A stretch of 42,707 nucleotides of DNA from an uncultured Ruminobacter sp. (GTDB taxonomy: Bacteria; Pseudomonadota; Gammaproteobacteria; Enterobacterales; Succinivibrionaceae). Position 1 is the stretch's first letter, and each line of letters begins with the position of its first letter. Location of the stretch: positions 1 through 42,707 of the forward strand of contig CACYPY010000017.1 in NCBI GenBank assembly GCA_902776415.1, written 5' to 3'. This document shows, piece after piece, positions 26,782-37,400 of this stretch. A program made the translations under genes and the position numbers. Under the pieces are notes generated by a model. That model ran no database searches and was not told the DNA's origin. It saw only the letters and a list, made by a program, of their open reading frames with translations.

Positions 26782-29064
26782 ATGAATGCATCAATCCCGG
26801 ATAACAGAGAAAACCCCGCTGACGCCCCTGCCGCAGAGCCGCCCCGGGCAGACACCGCCATAAGTCCGGAACCGCTGATTCCCGCTTCCGGAAAAGACGC
26901 CCTCCCGGAAGACATCGCCCCCGAGGCTGCTCCGAAAGCCCCGGAAACAGTCACTCCTGCCGCATTCTCCGCCGCTTCCGATATTTCCGAAGACTCCGGG
27001 GTACCCCGGAGTCTTCGGGACTGCGCTCCGGAACTGGCAGAAGTCCCCGATAACGTACCGGAAGACAGTGAGTCCGCAGCCCCGGAACCGGGTTCCGGGG
27101 ACGGGTGCGCGTCCGAAGATCCGGGAGCCGCCGGTTCTTCCGATACCCCTGCAGCTGAAACCGCCGGAGAAAGCAAAACCGTAAGCGCGGATATCCCTGC
27201 CTCCTCCATTTCCGCTGCATTTCTCCCGGAAAGCTCCCCGAAGTCCGCTGACCCTGATGATTCCGCTCCGGAAAATATTCCTGATAATCCGAAGCTTCCG
27301 GAGAAAGATACCCTGAACAGTATCAGTCCGGCAGCAGCCCTGCGGCAGAGGATCAAAGAACGAAGGACCATTGATCCGCTCCTCTTTGTAACCTATTCCG
27401 GAAAGCCGGAAGCCGGGGATTACTCCGAAACACCACCGGCCGCAAGAAATCCGGCAGAATCACTCACCGATGCCGAACAGGCAGACACCACCTGGCTCCG
27501 CGCCCTTCCCTATTCGGTAGGGGCCATTGTTCACACCATTACAAACTCCCGGGGCAACACCGTTTCCGTCATGGACTGGGGGGCTACGGTTCTGGACTTT
27601 TCGGTATGGGATTCCGATAAAAAGCTGGTATACCATCCGGTACTGGGAACCAGGCCGTCCCGGTATCAGGAGCAGCGGATTCAGCTGGGAGCCACCGTGG
27701 GCCGGGTGGCAAACCGCATTGCTCACGGAAGATTCGAGCTAAACGGCACATCCTACAGTCTGGTCCGGGACTCCGGATACGAGCATACCCTGCACGGCGG
27801 CATTACCGGTTTTGCCGAAAAGCGATTCGAATTCACCAATGTATCCCCATCCTCCGTAACCCTGAAGCTGATCTCTCCGGATATGGACAATGGATTTCCG
27901 GGCAATCTGACGCTGCAGGTAACCTATACCCTGGACGACGACAACGCCCTCAGAATCGACTACGAGGCTGTTTCATCCCGGGACACCCCGATAAACATCA
28001 CCAGCCATATTTACTGGAATCTCAGCCTCAGAAACAGCCTGGAGGGACAGTTCCTGAAAGCGGAAAATGCCGTCATTCTCAATACCGACAATACCGGCAT
28101 TCCCGATGGCACCGTAAGCACTCAGGAGGAATCCCCCCTGGACTTTTCCGGAATCCTCCCGCTGTCCTACAATATTGAGGCCGCCACGGAATGCTACCCC
28201 TTCGGCGGCATCGATCATGTTCTGGCATTCCGGGATCCCCGGCTTCCCGGGGATGCGGGGATATGGGACACTCCGGATACGGACAGCACCCCGGTTACCC
28301 GCCTCTGCGAACTTTACTGTCCCGAAACCATGCTCACCCTGGAGGTATATTCGGACTATCCGGCACTTCAGGTTTACAGCGGAAACGCCCTGGAGGGAGT
28401 TCCCGGCAGAAATGAAGACAAAGTCTACCGCAATCATGAGGGCATTGCCCTGGAGCCGGAATATTTTCCGGACGCGATAAATCACCCGGAGTTTCAGGCC
28501 AGATGCCCGGTTCTCAGAGCCGGAAAAACCTTCAGAAAATCCATTGTCTACAAAATTGTCCAGAACCGGATTCCGGAAATTCTGGAACCTCTGGAGGTAC
28601 TGGAGGAAGAGCTGGCCGCCCTCGAAGCTCAGGAAAGACTGGCCGGGGAACCGTTCTTCAGAGATGTCTATTCGGAGAATGCCACAGATACGGAAACTCC
28701 GGAATGCCGGGAACTCCCCGCAAAACCGGCTGTACCCGAAACAGCGGAAAAGCGTGGCGGAGCGCCTGCTCCGAAACAGGTCAGTTCGGAAAGCTCAGGA
28801 ACCGGGAGCGCTCCGGCCGCAGCCGCAACTCCGGCTCCCGCACCGGATGCCGTTTCCGGATCCGGAACAAAGCCTGAACCGGAAGTCCCCGTCGCCGCAA
28901 AGATTTCCGCAGCGGCAGAAACTGCTCCGCAGGTTCCGTATCCGAAAGCTCCGGTTTCCGGCCCCCGGAAATCCGGAAATCCCTTCTTCCGGGATACGGC
29001 TCCGGAACCCCGGGATGAGGAACCCAGCGCACTTCCGGGATCCGCAGATACCGTAAGACTCTGA
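26782..29064 (+). CDS. Aldose 1-epimerase (GalM fold) with long disordered arms
   Basis: A 760-residue protein. The core (about 245-592) is a complete mutarotase: GRVANRIAHG (N311, R312), HTLHGG (H335, H338), the proposed acid H409 in TSHIYWNL, D478 in GGIDHV and the catalytic glutamate E558 in IALEPEYFPDA. It would interconvert alpha and beta anomers of hexoses in the cytoplasm. About 240 residues before it and 165 after it are Pro/Ala/Ser/Glu-rich and likely disordered, more than doubling the usual length of about 350. The tail carries the motif PFFRD twice (EPFFRD near 623-628, and NPFFRD near 735). No signal peptide. Substrate unknown. Confidence 0.85.
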   Translation: MNASIPDNRENPADAPAAEPPRADTAISPEPLIPASGKDALPEDIAPEAAPKAPETVTPAAFSAASDISEDSGVPRSLRDCAPELAEVPDNVPEDSESAAPEPGSGDGCASEDPGAAGSSDTPAAETAGESKTVSADIPASSISAAFLPESSPKSADPDDSAPENIPDNPKLPEKDTLNSISPAAALRQRIKERRTIDPLLFVTYSGKPEAGDYSETPPAARNPAESLTDAEQADTTWLRALPYSVGAIVHTITNSRGNTVSVMDWGATVLDFSVWDSDKKLVYHPVLGTRPSRYQEQRIQLGATVGRVANRIAHGRFELNGTSYSLVRDSGYEHTLHGGITGFAEKRFEFTNVSPSSVTLKLISPDMDNGFPGNLTLQVTYTLDDDNALRIDYEAVSSRDTPINITSHIYWNLSLRNSLEGQFLKAENAVILNTDNTGIPDGTVSTQEESPLDFSGILPLSYNIEAATECYPFGGIDHVLAFRDPRLPGDAGIWDTPDTDSTPVTRLCELYCPETMLTLEVYSDYPALQVYSGNALEGVPGRNEDKVYRNHEGIALEPEYFPDAINHPEFQARCPVLRAGKTFRKSIVYKIVQNRIPEILEPLEVLEEELAALEAQERLAGEPFFRDVYSENATDTETPECRELPAKPAVPETAEKRGGAPAPKQVSSESSGTGSAPAAAATPAPAPDAVSGSGTKPEPEVPVAAKISAAAETAPQVPYPKAPVSGPRKSGNPFFRDTAPEPRDEEPSALPGSADTVRL

Positions 29065-29085
29065 TTCCGGGAGCATGTTCAGAAA

Positions 29086-29613
29086 ATGTCAGAGGTAACC
29101 CGCGACGAAATCCTTAAGGCGGCAAGGACTCTTCTGGCCTCGGGAGTTCCCCTGAGTCTTAACCGTATCCGGGAGATGATCGGACACGGTTCCTACAGCA
29201 CCATCAGGAAGGTACTGGCGGACAACCGGCTCGCCACTCCCCGGATCTCCAAAAGCCGCTATCTGGAAAACCGGGCCGGAGCCTCCGGTGATGCCGAAAC
29301 CGCCAGAGTGCTTTACGAAACAAACGTCACCATTTCCAGGGTGCAGGGACATATCGAGGAGCTGGAAAAAACTCTGGCGGATCTGGAGAATCCTGCCCGA
29401 ATCGGCGAATATGTCTTTCTGTATGAACTCTGCCAGATTATCCTGAAGCACCTTCCGGAAGGAAGCGATCTTCCGGCATTTTTAAGCGGAATCAGACCGG
29501 AACGGGTATTTTCCAGGGAAGTGTCCGGACTCACTGAAGGCACGGTAAGCCATATGAAGAATCGGTATCGAAAGTCTGAATGCCATTATCAGAATGCTGC
29601 AGGATCTCACTGA
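29086..29613 (+). CDS. KfrA-type DNA-binding protein, first copy
   Basis: A 175-residue protein whose first 50 residues (VTRDEILKAARTLLASG, then IREMIGHGSYSTIRKVLAD) match the KfrA N-terminal DNA-binding domain. That domain is known from plasmid partition proteins and also appears in chromosomal genes. Residues about 70-130 are helical (ISRVQGHIEELEKTLADLE), a probable coiled coil for dimerisation. It begins 21 bases after the epimerase gene and is probably co-transcribed. Much shorter than plasmid KfrA. Confidence 0.75.
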   Translation: MSEVTRDEILKAARTLLASGVPLSLNRIREMIGHGSYSTIRKVLADNRLATPRISKSRYLENRAGASGDAETARVLYETNVTISRVQGHIEELEKTLADLENPARIGEYVFLYELCQIILKHLPEGSDLPAFLSGIRPERVFSREVSGLTEGTVSHMKNRYRKSECHYQNAAGSH

Positions 29614-29627
29614 AAGGAACCAGAGCT

Positions 29628-30272
29628 ATGCCCAGGCTTACCATTACTGATGTCAGAATGGCGGCTGACGATCTCCGAAATGCCGGAGAACCGGTAACCG
29701 TAATCGCCATCCGAAAAAAACTGGGGCACGGCTCCTTCAGCACCGTTTCCAGACTCCTGAAGGAAATCCGGGAAACCGGGAACGCCCGGGAGACTCCCGT
29801 TCCGGAAAGCACCTCAGATAATCCAGGGAATACTGATACCGGGACCCCCGGAAACTCCGGAGGCTCTCCCTTTCCCGGAGCTCCGGAAAAGCCATCTCCG
29901 GCCGAAACCCCGGAATACCTCCCGGACATCCTTGCCGAAAAAAACCGTGAGCTCGAAAGACTCCGAAACCGGGAGCTGGCACTGACCGGACTGATCCGAA
30001 AAACCCGGCGGGAAATCGCAGAACCTCTGGAAAACGCCTCCGGAGTTCTGCGGTATTTTCTGAAAAGAGTGCTGGACGAAGGCTTTGCCTCCGGAATCCC
30101 CGGGGATCTTATCAGACTTCTCGGAATGCTCCGGGAACCGGGAAACCTGAACGGCCTTTCAGATTACAGCGGATCCTGGCAGGATGACACGGAGCGGCTG
30201 ATGCGGGCCATGGTTCTCAGAAATGGATCCCGTCCCGCAGGAAAAACACAGGAAACGCCGCAGCATGAATGA
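29628..30272 (+). CDS. KfrA-type DNA-binding protein, second copy
   Basis: A 214-residue paralogue of the previous gene: ITDVRMAADDLRNAG and IRKKLGHGSFSTVSRLLKE form the same DNA-binding domain. A Gly/Pro/Ser/Glu-rich linker of about 50 residues leads to a charged coiled coil (AEKNRELERLRNRELALTG) and a helical end. ATG 29628, with AAAGGAA upstream, is chosen over the earlier in-frame ATG at 29580. It follows the first copy by 14 bases and overlaps the next gene at ATGAATGA. Confidence 0.75.
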   Translation: MPRLTITDVRMAADDLRNAGEPVTVIAIRKKLGHGSFSTVSRLLKEIRETGNARETPVPESTSDNPGNTDTGTPGNSGGSPFPGAPEKPSPAETPEYLPDILAEKNRELERLRNRELALTGLIRKTRREIAEPLENASGVLRYFLKRVLDEGFASGIPGDLIRLLGMLREPGNLNGLSDYSGSWQDDTERLMRAMVLRNGSRPAGKTQETPQHE

Positions 30273-30876
30273 ATCGCACTTTTCGAATACCAGGGATACA
30301 GAAGAAACAACAGCCAAATCGGAAACTCCTGAAAACACTTCTTCCGAAAACCGGGAGACCGGTCCCTACATACTTTACAACATCTCCGAGGAAATAACCT
30401 GTCTTCCGGACATGAAAGAGCCGGACTTCCTTCTGGATCCCGAAATCCGCCCCCGGGTCACCGGGCGGGGAGCCCTGGAATTTTTCGCGGATCGGGAGCT
30501 TTCCGACGGAGAAATCCGGGAAGCTCTTCTGGAAAAGGCCCGGGAAACCGGCTCGAACTACATTATCGATGTCAGAAAGCACCGCCCGGGCCGGTTCCCG
30601 CTTCTGAGCTTCTGGTCCTCCGGGCACCGGAAGGCCGCTCTCCGAATTACCGCCATTCTGATCCTGGCCGCCCGGGAAACGGGGCGTACCGACAACGAAC
30701 AGACCCGCGACATCAACTATTACTACATCACCTGCCGTTCGGGGGACACCGCGCATCTCCTGAAGAGGCTGCCACCGCCCCGGGAAGACAAGGCGGGACT
30801 TCTGCTGAGCATTATTGCCGGGCTGTTTTTTATGGGAATCTTCTTGCTGGGAACCGGGTGGTTCTTCTTAAAATAA
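30265..30876 (+). CDS. Unrecognised tail-anchored membrane protein
   Basis: A 203-residue protein with a single hydrophobic helix at its extreme C-terminus (LLSIIAGLFFMGIFLLGTGW), so most of it lies in the cytoplasm and is anchored by the tail. The N-terminus is polar. The middle, with YILYNISEEI and NYIIDVRKHRPGR, looks folded. The start ATG overlaps the stop of the KfrA-like gene (ATGAATGA), which implies translational coupling. It closes the epimerase-KfrA-KfrA cluster. Function unknown. Confidence 0.6.
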   Translation: MNESHFSNTRDTEETTAKSETPENTSSENRETGPYILYNISEEITCLPDMKEPDFLLDPEIRPRVTGRGALEFFADRELSDGEIREALLEKARETGSNYIIDVRKHRPGRFPLLSFWSSGHRKAALRITAILILAARETGRTDNEQTRDINYYYITCRSGDTAHLLKRLPPPREDKAGLLLSIIAGLFFMGIFLLGTGWFFLK

Positions 30877-30971
30877 CCGGTGTTCCTGAAAGCTTCCCGG
30901 TAATCCCGGAACTGACGGCATCACAGAAACCGCAACTCACGGTAACTGTCGCAATCCGTTCATGCAATCAC

Positions 30972-32414
30972 TTACTCCGGGCTCACCATCTCCGCATTGG
31001 TCCTGAAAACAGCCACCCGCGCTGTTTTGCTTTTTATCAGGTAGCCGTTTTTCACAAGATTTTCCAAAATCATCTTTCTGAAATATGTGGAATCCGAAAG
31101 GCCCAAAAACTTTGCGATTTCAGAAGCTCTGCGAGCCTGATGATAACAGAACGAAAGTACCTTCTCATCGTGCTCTGTGCCGTCAGGAACCGGAACAAAC
31201 GCTATGGCCGACAAATCACTATCTGCCACTCCCTGTTCGTACGTAAGATCCGGGAGTACCAGCGTAAAATGATCTGATGCCGCGTATATATATGGTCTGT
31301 GACGCTCGTCTGCCTCCGCATAATCCTCCGCGATTTTTTCAAAACCGGTTCCGGCGGCCTCCATCACATTGCATGCCACCAGCACTCCTGATATGAGTTC
31401 ATTCCGGCGCTTCGAAATAATCCCTGACAGGTCATAGTTTTTTCCGAATTTCTCTCCGCGATAAAACCCACCCGGCGAAGAAATCTCAAGCCGATCCCGG
31501 AACAGATCGAGCTGTATCTGGGTTCCATCCTGATAGTAGTCCCGATGTGCTACAGCGTTAATCACCCCCTCAAACAGAGCGCGCTTCGGAAAAGCATCAA
31601 CATTTGTTCTTCTGTCATTCCGCTTGATCATGGAACGGTTCATTCTCTGACTTACAAAATCCATGGCATAATTAATGGTGTCGGTGATGGGGCCGTTATA
31701 TCTGTTAACCGTCACAATTCTGTTGCTGCCCCTGCCTGTTCCGGAATAGACAGAACACATAATTTCCGTCTTGCCGCCCCGATAATCATCTGCAAACAGC
31801 ACTGCCCCGTTTGCCAAAAAGCCTTCCTTGGACACAAATCCCATGGAGTAAAGTGCCTTTTCCCGCAGCTCTTTTCCATCGGAGTGCTCACAGAAAAAAT
31901 TCCGCAGTTTCAGCAACTTTTTGAAATCATACTTCACATCAGATACCAAAGTGTCATATTGTGTATTGCTGCTCTTTATGCTCATCTCAATGATTTCTTC
32001 GTATGTGGCGCCCCCCGTAAAACCATCCCTTCTCATAAAAATTGCCGGAATGCCTTTGTACTTCAGAATAATCGGCTTTACCTCGGATTCCATAACACTT
32101 GCCCTGAGCACAAAACGTTCCTGGCCTCTCACTTTATATGGCAGAAATGCAATGCTTATCCTGGGTCTTGGAAACAAATGTTCATTCACCTGGTTATTAA
32201 AATAATTCCTCTCATTATCAGCATCCTTCCTGACAAATCCGATCAATTTATGAGACTTGTCTTCGACTCCGATGTAAAAATCTCCTCCGGATGCATTTGC
32301 AAATCCGGAAATGGTTTTAAGCCATCCAACAGCATCTTCACGATTCAAAATGCTCTTGCATTCAAACCTGTCATTCTCCAGCTGAACTTCCCCGATAATT
32401 TCTTCAAGATACAT
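30972..32414 (-). CDS. AlbA/Schlafen-type ATP-binding transcriptional regulator
   Basis: A 480-residue protein with three parts: an AlbA_2 domain (FECKSI, then ANASGGDFYIGVED at about 40-52), a GHKL-type ATPase-like domain (ALFEGVINAVAHRDY at about 279-293, then LEISSPGGF), and a C-terminal winged helix (ARRASEIAKFLGLSDSTYFR). Such proteins are common in gut bacteria as putative regulators, and some AlbA_2 proteins act in phage defence. AGGAAAATGAT precedes the ATG. Its leader contains a minisatellite. Family call firm; biological role open. Confidence 0.82.
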   Translation of the reverse strand: MYLEEIIGEVQLENDRFECKSILNREDAVGWLKTISGFANASGGDFYIGVEDKSHKLIGFVRKDADNERNYFNNQVNEHLFPRPRISIAFLPYKVRGQERFVLRASVMESEVKPIILKYKGIPAIFMRRDGFTGGATYEEIIEMSIKSSNTQYDTLVSDVKYDFKKLLKLRNFFCEHSDGKELREKALYSMGFVSKEGFLANGAVLFADDYRGGKTEIMCSVYSGTGRGSNRIVTVNRYNGPITDTINYAMDFVSQRMNRSMIKRNDRRTNVDAFPKRALFEGVINAVAHRDYYQDGTQIQLDLFRDRLEISSPGGFYRGEKFGKNYDLSGIISKRRNELISGVLVACNVMEAAGTGFEKIAEDYAEADERHRPYIYAASDHFTLVLPDLTYEQGVADSDLSAIAFVPVPDGTEHDEKVLSFCYHQARRASEIAKFLGLSDSTYFRKMILENLVKNGYLIKSKTARVAVFRTNAEMVSPE

Positions 32415-32461
32415 ATCATTTTCCTGCTCATATTGAAGTGGGTTCCAGCATGCTTTTCTGA

Positions 32462-32640
32462 TAACTTCAAACTCAACTTCAGTATAACTTCAAACTCAGC
32501 TTCAAAGCAACTTCAAACTCAGCTTCAGTATAACTTCAAACTCAGCTTCAAAGCAACTTCAAACTCAGCTTCAAAGCAACTTCAAACTCAGCTTCAAACT
32601 CAGCTTCAAAGCAACTTCAAAGCAACTTCAAAGCACTTCA
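32462..32640. repeat. Minisatellite upstream of the AlbA-type gene
   Basis: About 180 bases of alternating ACTTCAAACTC and AGCTTCAAAGCA units, some ending in AGCTTCAGTAT. Units are nearly identical, in mixed order, as produced by unequal exchange or slippage. It ends about 48 bases upstream of the ATG of the AlbA/Schlafen-type gene, so it lies in its promoter or leader. Confidence 0.92.
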
Positions 32641-32845
32641 GCCACAGCGTACTCTCATGGATTCCCTTTGACTGCCCAAAACCTTTGACTGCGTGCTTTA
32701 TTCACACCGTGATGACATCCAGGAGACCGTACAGGCATTTATCGGACTTCCCGCAGGAAATGTACCGCAAAGCCGCCGGTACCGTGCCGCTTTAACCGGC
32801 TTCGCTGACCTTGGGACACGAAGATGAAGAACTGCACAGACAAAT
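32641..32845. other. Spacer between minisatellite and serS terminator
   Basis: About 200 bases without a recognised gene. A short plus-strand frame (RDDIQETVQAFIGLP) looks protein-like but has no start signal, so I do not call it. Confidence 0.3.
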
Positions 32846-32874
32846 AAAAAAAAGCTCCCGGAATTCTCAGGAGC
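32846..32874 (-). terminator. Terminator of serS
   Basis: On the minus strand GGAGC-type arms (32854-32858 with 32870-32874) form a hairpin followed by eight T residues, about 65 bases past the serS stop codon. Confidence 0.8.
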
Positions 32875-32937
32875 CTTTTCTGCGGGGTGAATTTTCCTGT
32901 TTCGGAAAAACACCTGAATAAATGCGTAAAAACAGGT

Positions 32938-34260
<1,323 letters not shown>

Positions 34261-34326
34261 TTAAAAAAAATCAGGGCCGCTCCGGTAACCGTTTGCGACG
34301 CCTCCGATCCTGAAAATTACACTGAA

Positions 34327-34356
34327 ATTATACTTTATCTTGCCTTTAACATACAA
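34327..34356 (-). promoter_or_regulatory. Sigma-70 promoter of serS
   Basis: On the minus strand TTGTAT (34356-34351) and a perfect TATAAT (34332-34327) are 18 bases apart, about 85 bases upstream of the serS start. Confidence 0.7.
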
Positions 34357-34420
34357 GGCTGAGCCCCTTCCGCCAGCGGGGTTCCCGGGACGTCGCCGGA
34401 AGCCCGGGCCCAGGCCTTGT
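34353..34420. repeat. GC-rich nested hairpin between mscK-like gene and serS promoter
   Basis: Outer arms ACAAGGC (34353-34359) and GCCTTGT (34414-34420) enclose smaller stems (CCCC with GGGG, CCCGGG with CCCGGG). There is no T run, so it is not a standard terminator. It touches the serS -35 box and the stop codon of the channel gene. Confidence 0.5.
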
Positions 34421-37400
34421 TACAGAACCGTATTTCCTGACGGGGAGCCGGAAACCGGTGCGGCAGATCTTCTGTCGGATGCGGAACGGCTTCCCGCATC
34501 ATCGCGGGATCTGACAAGATCCCGCATTTCAGGATCGCTCAGTCTGATTTCCTGGCCGCTCTCCGTGTTTTTGATATAAACGTCCATCTGGTTAAATGCG
34601 AACTCGATTCCCAGCCGGTTGAATTCATTGTAGATTTCGGTATTCAGCGAATCAATGGACGGGAAATAGTCTGATATGTTCCTGATATAGTACCGGAGAA
34701 TAAGATTCAGGGTACTTTCCCCGAAGCTTTGAAACAGCACATAGCTCTTCGGTGTCTTCAGCACATGAATATTGGCATCGGCAATCCGGAGCAGTGTTTC
34801 CTTGGCGGCTTCAATATCCGAACCGTAGGCCACGCCGATCTCCACCTGCATTCTGGTAAGACACTCATCGGAAATGGACCAGTTGGTCAGGGGATTGGTA
34901 ATGAAGGCCCGGTTTGGAACCACATAGTCCCGCTTCTCGAAATCCGTGATGGTAGTGGCCCGGATGCGGATTTTGGTTACCCGGCCGCTGGTACCGTTTA
35001 TGGTGATGATGTCTCCGATGCGAACCGGACGCTCAAAAAGAATGATAAGACCGGAAACAAAATTCGCAAATATTTCCTGAAGGCCAAAGCCGAGACCTAC
35101 CGAAAGAGCTGCCACCAGCCACTGCAGCTTGTCCCAGGTAATTCCGATTTTCTGCGACACAAAGGTTATGCAGACGGCAATAAAAATGTAGTTAAAAACC
35201 ATATTTATGGTATAGCTCCACCTGCTGGCATGCTTGCTCCAGCTGAACAGCACCAGCTCCAGGATAGCCGAAAAGTTCTTCACAAGAACCGTGGTAAACA
35301 AAAGAGCGTACCCCACAAACACCAGATCCATCATGGTGACGGTGGTCTTTATCGAACCGTCACTGGAATCCAGAGTATAGAGAGTGATGGACTGGAGGTA
35401 ATTTACCACCTGCAGAATATCCTTCCAGACCACATAGAGAATCGTCATAAACAGCAGGAACAGAACATAGTTAACTGATCTCTTGGCCTTTTCATTAACC
35501 TCTGAAATCGGCATTTTGTCATCATCCAGCGTGGCAACATCCACATCATCGGCCTTTCTGCCGGTATCGCCTTCCCCGTTTTTCTCTGCCCGGGCCTGAA
35601 GCAGCGCTTCTTTTTTTCTGTTATATGCCATACGACTGGCGGAAAGACGCAGAGATCTTACAATTGTGGCATCGATAATCACATACATAAGCAGGATGTA
35701 ATAGGTCCAGACCAGCTTTCCGGCAATAACGACAGAGGTGTAGTAGTACCCCAAAAATGCCAGAATGGGAATAGTAGCGCAGATTCCGGTCATAAACAGG
35801 CTTTCAATCCGGGACAGGAGACTGAAGTTCCCGCTGAAGCGTTCCCGGAGATCAATGACAAACGGAATAACCAAAAGCAGGGGCACCACAATCATGAACA
35901 GCTGCCCGATAACATCATGGGCATAGGTCTGCGGTTCATTTTCCTTCCATACTACCAGAATCATGATTAACGCAAAAAGCCAAAACATTACCTTGCGGCG
36001 GAAGATGGATTTGGTGTTGAAGCCCTTTCCGAACTGCACCTCGGAAATACCGCCTTTGGCCCGAAGCTCAATCCATACCCTGGACATAAAGGTGAAGAGA
36101 GCAAGGTAGGTGATGATCTTTCTGACACCGCCCTCAGGATCCGTAAGATATGTCTCGTCGGGATTGAAAACCAGGAGGTCGTGTGACAAAAGCCCCAGAA
36201 CAACCGCTGTGAGCGGTATCGGAGCACACAGCAGAAAGATATAGCACAGCGATTTGGGGGTATTCCAGTGGCTGTCCTTCTTGGGAGAGCCGATAACCCG
36301 GTTTATGGCATATATTTTCCCCTTGATATTTTTTCTGGAACGCAGCAGGACATAAACCAGCAACACCAGTGGAACGCATTTTATAACTGTTTCCGGCCTG
36401 AGATTCCTGGAGGAAATTCCTTCAAAGCTGAACCTGTTATTATTCCACTGCATGCTGAAGGATTCCGGAAACTTTTCCAGCCACTTTCTGCCGATATGCT
36501 TGGCCGACGGGCGCCAGAACAGCGCTTCCCGGATCTGACCGTTAAGATGGGCCTTGAGCTTGTCATAGGCATTGGCGTTGGACTGAATATTGACGGCCAT
36601 GGTAAGCTCCTGGGAGAGCTGGCTCAGCTGTCCGGACAGGAGATTTGACCGGAGCTTCATCTGTTCGCCCAGAAGAATCTTCTGTTCTTCGGAAAGCTCC
36701 CCGGAAAACCCGCTTCGCTTCCGGAGATAGTCAAAATAAGTATCAAAGGAATTAAGACTGTCCAGCTCCATATTAACGTTGTACTGCTCAAGTCTGATTT
36801 CCGAAACCAGATCTGACAGATTATCGGGAACATTGATGGCAGGAACAATATTCTTCTTGTTGAACAGGATCTGCACCAGATATTCGGAATTTTTGAAATA
36901 CTGTATCTGACTGGTCAGATCCGACTCAATGGTTCTGATACGGTCAATCACCGCCGAAAGATCGCCATTAATTTTTTTGAATCTGTTAATCTCTTCAATT
37001 CTCTGATTCCGCTTGTCCAGATCCTCGCGGTTCTTTCTGGAAATATATTCAAAAAGAAGATTCTCACCCTTCAGAGCCTTCTGCTGATCCTCCAGAGCCT
37101 GGGCCTGCTCCTGAGCTTCCCGGTTTCTGAGTCTTATCAGATTGTCCTCGGCCATCTGAAAAAGCTTCTCCGACTTTTCCGCAAGCCGGACGTATGCCTG
37201 AAGCCGCCCCTTGAGATAATCGCTTACCTCGCCGGAATTGGCCAGCATAAACTGACTCATGACCTGCCGGTGTCCAAGATAGCTGAGCTCGGCCTGTAGC
37301 GCCATGGTTTCGGTCATCCGGGGAGCCGCGGAGGACTTATCAGCAAGACGGTTATTGATTTCAATGGTGCGGTCGGTTATTTCCGATGCCGTTTCCTGAG

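Noticed and set aside
26676..27371. Minus-strand frame rich in Ser, Gly and Ala opposite the epimerase arm
   Set aside because: It is a shadow of the low-complexity N-terminal arm; no ribosome site and composition explained by the opposite strand.
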